Assembly (NCBI GenBank): GCA_022885665.1
Contig: JAGQDJ010000120.1
Span: forward strand, 310,001 to 374,000
DNA length: 64,000 nt
Source: Triops longicaudatus
Lineage: Eukaryota; Arthropoda; Branchiopoda; Notostraca; Triopsidae
Direction: 5' to 3'
The translations under genes and the position numbers were made by a program. Under the pieces are notes generated by a model. The model did not search any database. It saw nothing but the letters and a program-made list of their open reading frames with translations, and was not told the DNA's origin. Within the stretch, counting starts at the first letter, position 1. The number at the start of each line of letters is the position of its first letter. Positions 34,501 through 41,050 of this stretch are shown here, piece after piece.

Positions 34501-35544
34501 GTATTTTGTTTGCAATAGAGCTGTCAATTTTGTCACGGTGGAGATAAGGAAGATCAGCTACTGTTGTGCGACGGCTGTGATCGTGGCTATCATACTTACT
34601 GCTTTAAGCCTCCCATGACCACGATCCCCGACGGCGACTGGTTCTGTTACGAGTGTATCAACCGAGCTGTGATGGAGCGCAACTGCATCGTGTGCGGCAA
34701 ACCAGGACAGAAGAACATCGTCTTCTGTGACGCGTGCCCTAAAGCGTACCATATAGATTGCTTACAAAATCCGTTGGCCAAAGTACCACGCGGGAAGTGG
34801 TACTGCCAGCTTTGTCAGCATATCAAAGCTCCGCCCAAAAAGAAGGCCCGGAAATCGGCTTCGGCTACTGTTTCGACGCCTCCAAGGGACAAAGAACGCG
34901 TGAGTGAATCGGAGCCTTCCACTGCCCCGGCTAACTCGACGCCCACGCCTACTCCACAAACTGTTAGTCAGGAAAGCAATGGAGAGGTGTTGGGAATTAA
35001 TGGTAACGGAGAAAGTGGTGACGCCACCAGAGCGAGTAGTCCAGCGGCTTCTATAGCGTCGCCCCCACCTCCACCGCCACCCCCGGCGCCACCAGCGAAA
35101 AAGGAGAGAAGTGCAGCAGTGGCCAAACGCAACGCTCTGGCTAAGGAGAAAGATTTGACGCCGTGTAAGGTTTTATTGGACGATCTGGAAGTACATGATG
35201 AATCTTGGCCGTTTTTGCTACCTGTGAATACGAAGCAATTTCCTACTTATAAGAAAATTATTAAAAACCCCATGGATCTCAGCACAATACGCAAGAAGTT
35301 GAATGATGGAGTGTAAGTATCTCTAACAAATTATTGAAATGCGATTTAAGTGTGTTGATGCTTAACTTTTTTTTATTTTTATAATAGGTACAAGACGAGA
35401 GAAGAGTTTTGCGCGGACGTTCGCCTTATATTTCACAATTGCGAGATTTTTAACGAAGATGACTCGCCTGTTGGCAAGGCTGGGCATAGTATGCGTGTGT
35501 TCTTTGACGCACGGTGGCCCGAATTGACAGGTTCTGGTCATTAG
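20670..35544 (+). CDS. BAZ2B: BAZ2-family chromatin remodelling subunit (BAZ2B/toutatis-like), 26 coding exons
   Basis: Joining 26 exons at GT-AG sites gives 6075 nt in one frame, about 2024 residues plus stop. Visible domains by residue: low-complexity N-terminus 1-590 with an AT-hook-like RRKPGPKPR at 418; TAM/MBD-like domain about 595-690; charged coiled coil 719-905; DDT about 919-980; WHIM/WSD block around 1213-1245 (GQDRYRRRYWILP); second WHIM part 1474-1646; PHD fingers 1710-1754 and 1764-1807; bromodomain about 1922-2018. This order is specific to BAZ2 proteins, the non-catalytic partners of ISWI ATPases (NoRC-type complexes) that act in the nucleus on chromatin. Vertebrate BAZ2A/B have one PHD, so two here is notable. 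Drosophila has a single member, toutatis; BAZ2A versus BAZ2B is not meaningful outside vertebrates. The start ATG lies 3 nt after an acceptor (AG at 20665-20666), implying upstream 5' UTR exons. Exon 9 donor is uncertain (26350, 26386 or 26428, all same phase). Family assignment is very secure; exact exon ends are by eye. Confidence 0.96.
20989..21120 (+). CDS. BAZ2B: BAZ2B exon 2
   Basis: Residues 50-94: AHSMFGGLPGSF, a low-complexity Gly/Pro/Ser/Ala segment. Acceptor TTATGCAG, donor GTAAGT at 21121, phase 1 on both sides. The preceding 171-nt intron has no in-frame stop, so retention would keep frame; the encoded hydrophobic stretch is unlike the family, so I treat it as intron. Confidence 0.85.
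21214..21381 (+). CDS. BAZ2B: BAZ2B exon 3 (WWSMASQLAAQDYLARLQ block)
   Basis: Residues 94-150. Contains AAAWWSMASQLAAQDYLARL, a block I recognise from arthropod BAZ2 proteins, followed by a Pro/Gly-rich tract and LLAHRTPKQ. Donor GTAAAA at 21382, phase 1. The following intron is the largest in the gene (2393 nt) and holds a MITE copy. Confidence 0.9.
23141..23326. mobile_element. Diverged pogo-like MITE in BAZ2B intron 3
   Basis: Left arm GGAGTCTCGTTCTAACGAAC and right arm GGCTCGTTATAAAAG followed by TTAACGAAATTTCTA. About 185 bp. It sits in the largest intron of the gene, well away from splice sites. Confidence 0.6.
23775..23877 (+). CDS. BAZ2B: BAZ2B exon 4
   Basis: Residues 150-184, GGSKSSKNQSNSASTSKETS and onward: serine/lysine-rich disordered linker. 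Acceptor TTCATAG, donor GTACGT at 23878, phases 1 then 2 fit exons 3 and 5. Confidence 0.85.
23965..24409 (+). CDS. BAZ2B: BAZ2B exon 5 (Gln/Ser/Pro-rich)
   Basis: Residues 184-332. Disordered: HYHQQQQQQSSS run, serine-asparagine repeats, HGKHHHKS, then a SYYPFLHMPYPFLNTPLTP segment. Acceptor GACCTAG joins phase 2; donor GTAAGT at 24410 leaves phase 0. No catalytic motif; the CAG/CAA run is a likely site of length polymorphism. Confidence 0.85.
24581..24833 (+). CDS. BAZ2B: BAZ2B exon 6 (PLNLC motif)
   Basis: Residues 333-417. Ser/Thr-rich, then LALDVSSLIAKPS and DDAPLNLCVKARDE. PLNLC at 398-402 resembles the PxDLS-type peptide bound by the corepressor CtBP; that reading is an inference. Acceptor TTCTTTTCAG; donor GTACAC at 24834, phase 1. 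Confidence 0.88.
24928..25058 (+). CDS. BAZ2B: BAZ2B exon 7 (AT-hook-like)
   Basis: Residues 417-460. VRRKPGPKPRTSKPVEPRPP resembles an AT-hook, though the core is PGP rather than GRP, so minor-groove binding is only likely. Then DVPFSALSMFGPSFGLLPK. Acceptor TTATTAG, donor GTAAAC at 25059, phase 0. Confidence 0.87.
25107..25160. mobile_element. Possible single MITE terminus in BAZ2B intron 7
   Basis: CAGTAGAACCTACATTGCAA resembles the CAGTAGAATCTCG terminus, but no partner arm is evident downstream. Weak. Confidence 0.25.
25410..25511 (+). CDS. BAZ2B: BAZ2B exon 8
   Basis: Residues 461-494: VTPPKASKTNSHSKKNTVAS then LLAQSRNGSARSPA. Basic linker; 34 whole codons between acceptor ACGTAG and donor GTAAGT at 25512. 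Confidence 0.83.
26092..26386 (+). CDS. BAZ2B: BAZ2B exon 9 (acidic patch before TAM)
   Basis: Residues 495-593. PEGNDGRSSS, then SAFQDLLRAANLSLGQIG, then an acidic Asp/Glu/Gly run (DMDQDSGDDSSFDDDTDDGE). The 3' end is ambiguous: donors at 26351 (GTGAGA), 26387 (GTGAGG) and 26429 (GTATTA) all leave phase 1, so the acidic/Gly tract may vary by 12 to 26 residues. Vertebrate BAZ2B also has acidic tracts before its TAM domain. Confidence 0.8.
26548..26726 (+). CDS. BAZ2B: BAZ2B exon 10 (TAM/MBD-like domain, first part)
   Basis: Residues 593-652. GGSRKRRKFITDETVLRLPL, then GWRRETIIRSLGKSGVRGEV and YFAPCGRRLRQYPDVVR: the signature of the TAM (methyl-CpG-binding-like) domain, which in TIP5 binds RNA and DNA. 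A basic RKRRK tract at its start could be a nuclear localisation signal. Two overlapping donors occur (26721 and 26727); 26727 GTAAGT gives the family-like QYPDVVR-YLERQ junction. Confidence 0.93.
27360..27559 (+). CDS. BAZ2B: BAZ2B exon 11 (TAM second part)
   Basis: Residues 653-719. YLERQGIAGITRNNFSFSTR completes the TAM fold (family pattern YLxRxGIxxIxRxNFSFS), then VILGEFIQPIG and a basic tail GWRPRPKRMNT. Acceptor TTTTGTAG, donor GTAATA at 27560, phase 2. Confidence 0.93.
27638..27956 (+). CDS. BAZ2B: BAZ2B exon 12 (charged coiled coil)
   Basis: Residues 719-825. Almost entirely Glu, Arg, Gln, Ala, Lys and Leu, e.g. REAQRAQQRLEAQEMARQAQ, a long single helix or coiled coil matching the AKLLRKLQAQEIARQ-type region of BAZ2B. 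Donor GTAAGG at 27957, phase 0. Confidence 0.93.
28157..28198 (+). CDS. BAZ2B: BAZ2B exon 13 (42-nt exon)
   Basis: Residues 826-839, ELNKQRELFYTVEL, continuing the coiled coil. Acceptor TTTCTTTCTAG, donor GTAAGT at 28199. Both phases are 0, so it could be skipped in frame. It is followed by a 49-nt intron. Confidence 0.88.
28248..28446 (+). CDS. BAZ2B: BAZ2B exon 14 (coiled coil end)
   Basis: Residues 840-906. ERERRRQHMTLVKALEMRKK closely resembles the BAZ2B block ERERRRQHMMLMKAMEARKK; then Lys/Glu repeats and RRLELEASKDVKKPVEDMEL leading into DDT. Donor GTAGGA at 28447, phase 1. Confidence 0.95.
28493..28520. repeat. 28-base T run in BAZ2B intron 14
   Basis: Unbroken T run 17 nt before the exon 15 acceptor. 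It may act as a very long pyrimidine tract, and its length is prone to sequencing error and polymorphism. Confidence 0.95.
28538..28657 (+). CDS. BAZ2B: BAZ2B exon 15 (DDT domain, first part)
   Basis: Residues 906-946. DHKPVPKFKRIPGMKLPGKA then FADLLMVFEFLHTFGETLGF, the first helices of the DDT domain, which pairs with WHIM to hold the ISWI ATPase and linker DNA. Acceptor GGTAG sits 17 nt after a 28-base T run; donor GTAAGT at 28658. Confidence 0.95.
28784..29047 (+). CDS. BAZ2B: BAZ2B exon 16 (DDT second part)
   Basis: Residues 946-1034. DMESLPNLDSLQKAMLYDPE finishes DDT; then ICHLLVCAIEDPGIP, GQTLKQADITTNNVSEILRL and YLVANALGDAKPPSEK match the BAZ2B segment following DDT. Donor GTACGT at 29048, phase 1. 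The next intron (1482 nt) contains a MITE. Confidence 0.95.
29088..29456. mobile_element. pogo-like MITE(s) in BAZ2B intron 16
   Basis: Left arm AAATCTCGCTATAACGAG, inner TTATAGTGAAGAATTTAATT, right arm GGATTCGTTAGAATGAGATT then CTATTGTA near 29425, followed by a second similar end ATGATATTGTATTGTA. Probably two overlapping or nested copies. Confidence 0.55.
30530..30758 (+). CDS. BAZ2B: BAZ2B exon 17 (WHIM1-like)
   Basis: Residues 1034-1110. TLSEWLKHKPFLSLSPSEKG, SILSFLIHELLQNKAVIGQI and RRDRWIVDSKIRK match the WHIM1 region of BAZ2B (ASVLAFLINELACSKSVVSEI; LRRDKWVVEGKLRKL). Acceptor GTTTTCTAG, donor GTAAGA at 30759, phase 2. Confidence 0.95.
30830..31046 (+). CDS. BAZ2B: BAZ2B exon 18 (acidic linker)
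   Basis: Residues 1110-1182. LKTLHAKKSKSSHS, then a strongly acidic tract EEENDDDDDKDDSGGEED. Human BAZ2B has an equivalent Asp/Glu tract here. Donor GTAATT at 31047, phase 0; reading on would hit a stop within six codons. Confidence 0.92.
31243..31266. repeat. (TA)n microsatellite in BAZ2B intron 18
   Basis: About ten TA dinucleotides within the 464-nt intron between exons 18 and 19. Confidence 0.9.
31511..32384 (+). CDS. BAZ2B: BAZ2B exon 19 (WHIM2/WSD and linker, largest exon)
   Basis: Residues 1183-1474. NLAPEELKKKMERLSRQ, then QLRALALGQDRYRRRYWILP and GGGVFVEACES, the WSD (WHIM2) signature. The rest is a Glu/Lys/Gln-rich disordered linker, then PDPDRPWFSILPREPCDDET, matching the RQWFSLLPRTPCDDTSL block of BAZ2B. 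Acceptor TTTTACAG, donor GTAAGA at 32385, phase 1. Confidence 0.96.
32577..32722 (+). CDS. BAZ2B: BAZ2B exon 20 (WHIM-associated helices)
   Basis: Residues 1474-1522. LALGWWRITEPDILKKILES and LHPRGVRERELHRLLSRYMD match FGWWRIIDPEDLKALLKVLH and LRGIREKALQKQIQKHLD of BAZ2B. Acceptor AAATTAAG (weak pyrimidine tract), donor GTACGT at 32723, phase 0. Confidence 0.94.
32941..32967 (+). CDS. BAZ2B: BAZ2B exon 21 (27-nt micro-exon)
   Basis: Residues 1523-1531, LTEKNTLSG. Bounded by TTTGTTTTGAAG and GTAAGT at 32968, phase 0 on both sides, so it may be optionally included. Called from splice signals and frame, since the peptide itself is not conserved enough to recognise. Confidence 0.6.
33054..33218 (+). 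CDS. BAZ2B: BAZ2B exon 22
   Basis: Residues 1532-1586. LVDMWSRETALRVDLLMLEQ then IESFEDRIASASMQVK matches the BAZ2B segment ending DLERRVASASLQVKGW. Acceptor TTATTAG; donor GTAAAA at 33219 gives the conserved QVK-GW junction. Confidence 0.94.
33554..33732 (+). CDS. BAZ2B: BAZ2B exon 23
   Basis: Residues 1587-1646. GWKLPSRASCELGYKFRPIC then TPLEIARERLINVEAAIERR matches NPLDIAVTRLADLERNIERR of BAZ2B. Acceptor CCCTCAG, donor GTAACG at 33733, phase 2. Confidence 0.92.
33791..33977 (+). CDS. BAZ2B: BAZ2B exon 24 (pre-PHD helices)
   Basis: Residues 1646-1708. RVVNGKGEVVLNFLSGGPS, WREATKKCETAAQLAMCFYM and LETSVAWDKSIMKA; the last matches LQKSIAWEKSIMK just before the BAZ2B PHD. Preceded by a 58-nt intron; donor GTAAGT at 33978, phase 0. 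Confidence 0.93.
34519..35312 (+). CDS. BAZ2B: BAZ2B exon 25 (two PHD fingers, bromodomain start)
   Basis: Residues 1709-1973. PHD1 zinc ligands read C1710, C1713, C1725, C1728, H1733, C1736, C1751, C1754 (LLLCDGCDRGYHTYC). PHD2: C1764, C1767, C1778, C1781, H1786, C1789, C1804, C1807 (FCDACPKAYHIDC). A basic PPKKKARK follows PHD2, then a Ser/Pro linker with an eight-proline run, then the bromodomain start, including ESWPFLLPVNTKQFPTYKKI (WPF shelf at 1938). PHD1 is the typical histone-tail reader form. Donor GTAAGT at 35313, phase 2. Confidence 0.97.
35388..35544 (+). CDS. BAZ2B: BAZ2B exon 26 (bromodomain end, stop)
   Basis: Residues 1973-2024 and TAG at 35542. YKTREEFCADVRLIFHNCEI then FNEDDSPVGKAGHSMRVFFD. 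N1995 in FNEDDS is the conserved acetyl-lysine-binding asparagine. The protein stops ten residues after the last helix, as in BAZ2B. Confidence 0.97.
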
Positions 35545-36537
35545 ATGGGCAAAGTCTACTCGGTTCACCTTTTTGTGTATTAGCGAACAAAATGATATTG
35601 TTGTGGTCAGGACCACTTTTTTAGACAGGGTATTCGTACAGTGTATGTGTAACGATATAAAAAACTAGGCAGCTTTGCCCTTGTAACCTGTCCTTTTTGC
35701 GTAAACCTTTAAAATTGATATAGTTGGAGAAATTTTGTAAATATAATTCTTAAGCTAAACTCCCGAATTATTCATCACTGGGGGGAAGTGTGTGTACATA
35801 TAAACGTCATTATTGTAGCATTCCAGTAATGGGAAAGGCAGTGTTTCGGATCTTTTTAAAAAGATTTCAGCGGGTTGATCGATTGAATCCTTTCTGAGAA
35901 GTAAATATTAATTTTAATTCACCGTACTTTTGCGATGAGCACTATCCGCTTAAAGCGGGGATTTTTCTCTCTTATTCTTCACCTACAAGTCGTCGAGGTA
36001 TACGTCAATAGCATATGACCTACGTGGGTATCGAAGGGAAGCAAAATGTAGACTTCAGACAAGTTAAAAACAAATCTAAAGCCACAACTCACTGTTGCTG
36101 TATACAGGCGAAGCATAAGGTAGCTCCATAAAAACATTACCGTAAGTATCGTGAAGCTACTGTTACGTGAAAGCCGGTTGCAATTCAGCAAGGGCAAAGC
36201 ATATCTTGAGGCAACCCAATTTTCAAACTTCGAATTAGTAGAATCTTTTCGGTATCCAACAATGTATGGAGAATCTCCAAGAGGACGTCCTGAACTTGAC
36301 CTCGGAATAGTCTTTATCAAATTATGCCCCTAACGGCTAAGAAATGCGAAATCCGCTATTAGACGCTAAAACACGGTAAGGTACCATAAACTTCAGCTGA
36401 GATTCCCTTTTTTTTGAGTGTGTGTGTCGAAGTGAAAGGCTTACAGATGGTAGAGTCAAATGACGGATTTGTAGTTTTCATGCCTTCGATAGGTGACACT
36501 GAATACGGTAAAGACTTATACTTCATCGATATGCTAT

Positions 36538-36543
36538 AATAAA
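36538..36543 (+). terminator. Candidate polyadenylation signal of BAZ2B
   Basis: AATAAA about 1 kb after the stop codon and the first canonical hexamer I see downstream, followed by T-rich sequence. If used, the 3' UTR is about 1 kb. Not confirmed by transcript data. Confidence 0.45.
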
Positions 36544-36544
36544 C

Positions 36545-37199
36545 CTTTATCTTTTTAGAAGTAAGTCGTCAAGTATAAGTAACCTTTCTTGCGAACGTAG
36601 AGGAGACTTGGATCAATAGAAACATTTCGCGCTTTGTCTGTTTGTACTCGTGCCACGAACATAACTAGCATCTAAATGTATGCCCAATAGATGCATGTGT
36701 AACTCTTCTTAAAAACTCTGCTAAGCTTCTTAAAAACTTAAAATAAGGTTAAACTAGCCTTCAAACTAGGAATCCCTCGTTTGTTACTACCATACAACCC
36801 GTTGGGTCAAAACTAACATCGTGTTTAGCGTGCGTTTTCTCATTAACCACCTTACCAACCAAATTTCTAATGATACACTAACATATCTAACGGAAGTTTG
36901 GAGTTGCAGTCTTATGAAATATTAGAACATTTTACGTTCAGCTTCATCTAGAAATAGTATACTATACTTGAAGAAATATTATATACATAAACAGAAAAAA
37001 GGCAACGCGTTCTTGAGGCGCCATTTTCAAACGTCACGGTTATCTTGACATCGTTTTTTGACTCCCCCCTTGGCTTACTCCTATTGCGGTGAAACGGTCG
37101 ATTATACAAAGACAACGATAACAAAATAAATAATCAACGCGTTTCAAACACTCCAGCATCCAAGGGGTTGTACTTAGTACAATTGGTGATGGGTGGGAG
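36545..37199. other. Gap between BAZ2B 3' end and the LINE
   Basis: AT-rich, with no feature recognised. A 3' UTR extension is possible if the AATAAA at 36538 is not the main site. Confidence 0.5.
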
Positions 37200-37203
37200 G
37201 GGA

Positions 37204-37820
37204 TTAAAGTTTGCGACTGTGAGCGCTTAACTCTCTTAGTAAGATGGCTCTTTCCCTACTCAGTTTGCGGCGATGAAAAAAGTAGGTGGATAACGTTTTA
37301 AAAAGCACAATCCTGACAAGAGCACCTCGCAGAAGCAGCTTTACCCACTCGCAATAGGTAGGACTTAGTTGGGAAATGACTTGCCTGTATTTGGATCGTC
37401 TTGCTGATGACCCACATTTAGATTTTAACGTCCACGATACGACGTCCCGGCCCTGCGTTGACATTAACGGACTTTGAAAGAATTTTTAACTGACTCTCTG
37501 CTGTTTCCCATTGGTATCCTCACTTCTTCATCACCGATTCCTGGATCCTGATTAGGGCTTCGGATTGACTGGTAGGTGAGCTGACCCAAGCAGCAGACAG
37601 GAGTTGTCTTGCTCTTACTGAGTAGGAGGTGTATGACGTATGTTCAGGCAGTATTGTTGGAGTGGGTCAATCATTCCAGCTTCTATCTCCACAATGTCTC
37701 ATTAACGCGGATTCCAGGAACAACTCCAAGGGCGTAAGCCCTGTTTCGATTTCAGAGTCATTGGTTCGGGTCGTGCGTAAGGTCCCTGTTATTGTCAACA
37801 GGCCTTGTATATCCGACTGC
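37204..37820 (-). other. 3' part of the LINE, unrecognised
   Basis: Continues after the reverse transcriptase with short minus-strand reading pieces, including one of 86 codons at 37204-37464. I could not recognise an RNase H or other domain. It could be the decayed C-terminus and 3' UTR of the element. Confidence 0.4.
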
Positions 37821-38965
37821 TTTAAGGGTCGAAGGCAGGAACTGCAGACGTTGCACCACGCCTGACACCCGCATTTGCCAAAGCAGCTGCTTGGAAACGC
37901 GTGCGAAGTTGAGAAAAGTTATTGGATTTTGAGACTTGGGACAGTTTCTTGATCCTTTGCGTAATTTGAATGCTTTGAGTCGCCACATGCGTAGAATGAG
38001 GTTTGCGTAGGAGTTTTGAGTTGAACGTCAATCCCAGATATCGCACGGAGTCTTTTGGCTGGACTACCAATGATCCACAGACTAGACGAGCAACTTCTGG
38101 TTTTCATCTTCTTGAAAAGTGGACCAGTTCCGTCTTTTTTTCCTTTTTTTGCGAATTCTAGACATGGTCTTTTGCTCCATATTCCAAGGGCTGAAAGATT
38201 CGTGTCAAGAAACTGAAAATTCTTTTCACTGGATGATCCTGAGGTATTCAGGAATTGATAATCGCAAGAGTTTGGAGCCAATACGCTTCGCTTTATGACA
38301 CTCTGTGAAACGCTAAAACAGTCGACGAAAAGAATTGGCGATAGAGAGGAGCCCTAAAGGACTTCTTTCTGGATGGAGTGTGTGTCCTATCAGACCCATG
38401 GGCCACAACCGCTAATGGGTCTTGCAGAAACCCTTTTGGGCCAATCAACCAATTTGGTTGGGATTTTTAATATGCGCAGTTCGAAAACCAATTTGCCTTG
38501 TTCAACATTATTAAAGTCCCCTTTGATATCCAAAAGCAGAGCGGTATGGACTTTCCCTTTGTCAAAACTCTCCAAAACTGAGTTGCTGAGGGACGTTAGA
38601 ACACTGGACGTGGATCTTTCTGGTCTAAAACCCCGCTGCGAATCCGACAGGATGTAATTCTCTTCAAGGAGGGCTTGCAGTCTTTTGGCCACAGCTTTTT
38701 CTAGTAGCTCACAAAGGACGGCCAGCAACGCTATTGGACAGAAGCACTTTATTGTAGAGTAATCCGTTTTACCGGGTTTTGGAAGGGGAAGAACTTTTAC
38801 TGTTTTCCGTAACTTAGGGAAATACCCGAGAGAGTAGGATGCATTGTGAATGTTCACGACCGATCTACCGATGGTTCATCGAACTGCTTTAAAGACAACT
38901 GATTGAATGTCGTCCACACCGGCAGCTTTGTTCGGCCGCAAACCCTGGAGTAAGTTTGTTAATAC
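37820..38965 (-). pseudogene. LINE reverse transcriptase remnant
   Basis: From the 5' side: LLQGLRPNKAAGVDDIQSVV (pre-RT helix), YFPKLRKTVKVLPLPKPGKT, CPIALLAVLCELLEKAVAKR, SDSQRGFRPERST, HTALLLDIKGDFNNV and, after an in-frame stop, GSSLSPILF. These are fingers and palm motifs of non-LTR reverse transcriptases. In the palm A motif only the first aspartate is family-like, and no clear YADD/FADD box is visible (CDYQFL is in its place). A thumb-like part, DSVRYLGLTFNSKL, follows in a different frame. Inactive. Confidence 0.88.
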
Positions 38966-39532
38966 TTCTAGTGTGAAATTCGACTTGGAAGAAATCCGCG
39001 TGTGTGTTAGACCGCTTGGGCGGCAGTAGGGCTTCTTGGCGGATGAAACTTATGAACCCATGTTTTGCACTCCTTCCAACAGATATTCTGCTATTCGTGC
39101 GAACATCCGGGAAAAAATCGCCATCATCTTGTCGAAGGAGTTCCAGTGGGTTATTACTGGATTCGTGTCTTAAAGTGCGCTCCAGATTCCAAACTATCTT
39201 ATTGTCTGGAGTGCTCATCTTATTTATCCAATGTCTGTCTCGGCATCATCTTGTTTCTGCCCGATACCGGTTTCTGGCTACCTTCCAAGCTTCTTCGAGT
39301 CTCTTGCCATCGCTATCGCTTTGATATTTTTTCTTGGGTTACTCAGCTCTCTTTTCCACCATGGATTAGTTCTACCCTTCGCAAAACTTCTGGGTACGTT
39401 GTTTTGCACTGCCAGTTGGATCACAGACGTCAGCTTTTCTGTGACAGCATCGATGGCCTCTGCACTCAGAAGGTTTGAGAGCAAGTGTTTAGCCTTCAAA
39501 ACTTCTGTCGCAATGTCTTTACGGAGATTGAC

Positions 39533-40100
39533 CTAGTTTGCTCTATTGTAGCACCACTGCAACGCAGGAGTTACACGGTTGACTTGCATGAAAGTAAAAA
39601 AGGTAGCCCTGTGATCAGATTCGTTGTAGAATTTTCCTCCGTCAAGGAGGCTCCATTGCACTTGGGTTGCCAGCTGGGCTGAAATCCATGTGAGCTCTAT
39701 TGTGGAGGAGTGGCCTCTTTCATTGCTGAAAGTGGGAATGTTCCAGTTGTTTATCAACTGTAATCGGTAACAGAGTCACGTAGTTGGCAACCCACGGCAT
39801 CTGCTTTATTTGCTTGCCACAACCAATGGTGGGCATTAAAGTCTCAAGTTAATACTTAGCTAAATACTCAATTATCTCTGCTCAAGACTTCTTCAAGAAT
39901 TGGTGCTATATCCGCAGTGTGACGTCTGTAGATTACCGCAATTGTTACTGATGCACTGCTCGGAGAAACCAATTTCAAAATTGCGAAGAGTTCTGTAATT
40001 TCCGTAACTTGAATTCGACTGTCAATTTTCTGTAGAAACGATCCCTTCGTAATATTATATTGGTCTTGCAATGTTGGACCCAGAATCTTCATGACTTGGA
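39533..40100 (-). pseudogene. LINE APE-type endonuclease remnant
   Basis: Minus-strand pieces read VTIAVIYRRHTADIAPILEE, then DFNAHHWLWQANKADAVG, then in another frame INNWNIPTFSNERGHSSTIE and ending YNESDHRAT. The (G)DFNAHH and SDHRAT motifs are conserved in endonuclease domains of APE-class LINEs. Stop codons and a frameshift break it. Confidence 0.85.
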
Positions 40101-40279
40101 GCTTTTGGGGAGGTTAAAGAACTGCAATAATGTCAATGTGCAATGCTACTGCTTGGCGAGCTGTTTCTAAAAGTTGGTTGAAATCTTTCCTGACGTTATA
40201 AATTAGCAGCCTGAGTCCCGAAAATATTGCTTCTAGCCGGTTCCTTGTTTTCTTCATTTCTTCTTTCCGTGACAGACAG

Positions 40280-41041
40280 GAGTTGTCAAATGCACAATGG
40301 TCACCTTAGCAATTTGCGTATTTTCTTGAATTGCTACGGCAGGACCTCGAGTCATGAATTTCAGCACGTTTGGCACATGTCGGACTCTTCAAGCGGCAGA
40401 CAGCAGCCACGTGACCATATGCTTGGCAGTTGTAACACTGAAAACCCACGGGTAATCCTTCTCTTCAACTTGTGCCAATCGACTGAAAGCGTGATGTTTC
40501 TTCGGAAGAACGGCAAGTGAGAAGGAGAGAACCATTTGCCTTCTCGCTGTTGGGATTCAGCCACGAGACATGGTCTTTATCGAAATGAGCTCCCAAATCA
40601 AAGTTTCGCTCCGTGAGATGTTCGCAGATCTCTTCAAAATTTTGGAATTTACCAGCTCTTTGTTTGATTGCATGAGCTCCATTTCTCTTTTTCCGCTTTC
40701 ATTGGCGGTTTTTACCAAACTAACCACTTCGTTGTTTGAACCCTTCAGGGCAATCACAGGTTCGCTCGACTCTTGCATGAAGGTCATTTCGTCAGCTGAC
40801 CTGGGTTCAGAGAGATTCAGTTTCAACTGCTTCATCTTGGTCGTCGTCACGGTTTTCTTTCCTTTTGCCGGTGTTCTTCTCCAATGCTTAGTTTCCTCGC
40901 ACCGTGCTTGACAGATCTACACTCTTCACAGTATTTTTTTCTACGGTGAGTTCTCGTGCAATATTTACAACAAGTTGCGCAAGTAAGTGTTGATATTGAG
41001 GTGAATGTGTCCTCGCCTTCCTTCGTGTGGAGGTTGGACAC
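40280..41041 (-). pseudogene. LINE ORF1 (gag-like) remnant with zinc knuckle
   Basis: The N-terminal part has CATCCKYCTRTHRRKKYCEE, a cysteine-rich cluster, then a charged helix. At 40396-40437 the minus strand reads CYNCQAYGHVAAVC, a CX2CX4HX4C knuckle. A second degenerate knuckle follows, in which ANC is followed directly by a stop codon and GDHCAFDNSC. At least one frame change separates the parts. ORF1 proteins of this class bind the element's RNA. Confidence 0.8.
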
Positions 41042-41050
41042 TAGGTAAGT

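Larger units (their letters stand above)
37200..41050 (-). mobile_element. Degraded non-LTR (LINE) retrotransposon, jockey/I-like group
   Basis: On the minus strand, in order 5' to 3': Cys-rich/charged ORF1 with a CCHC zinc knuckle, an APE-type endonuclease and a reverse transcriptase, the layout of APE-class LINEs. Reading moves between frames and meets stops in each part, so the copy is dead. Ends are approximate: the 5' limit is set by the first ORF1 codon near 41041 and the 3' limit by the last low-similarity ORF near 37204. No poly(A) tail or target duplication was identified. It inserted about 0.7 kb past the BAZ2B polyadenylation signal, in opposite orientation. Confidence 0.88.

Noticed and set aside
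35979..36544. Possible inverted repeat flanking the BAZ2B 3' UTR (TAGCATATGAC and TAGCATATCGATG words)
   Set aside because: Arms agree only over short, scattered words when compared by eye.
39004..39536. Plus-strand frames of 101-137 codons inside the LINE
   Set aside because: They are antisense to the element's reading direction and show no domain.
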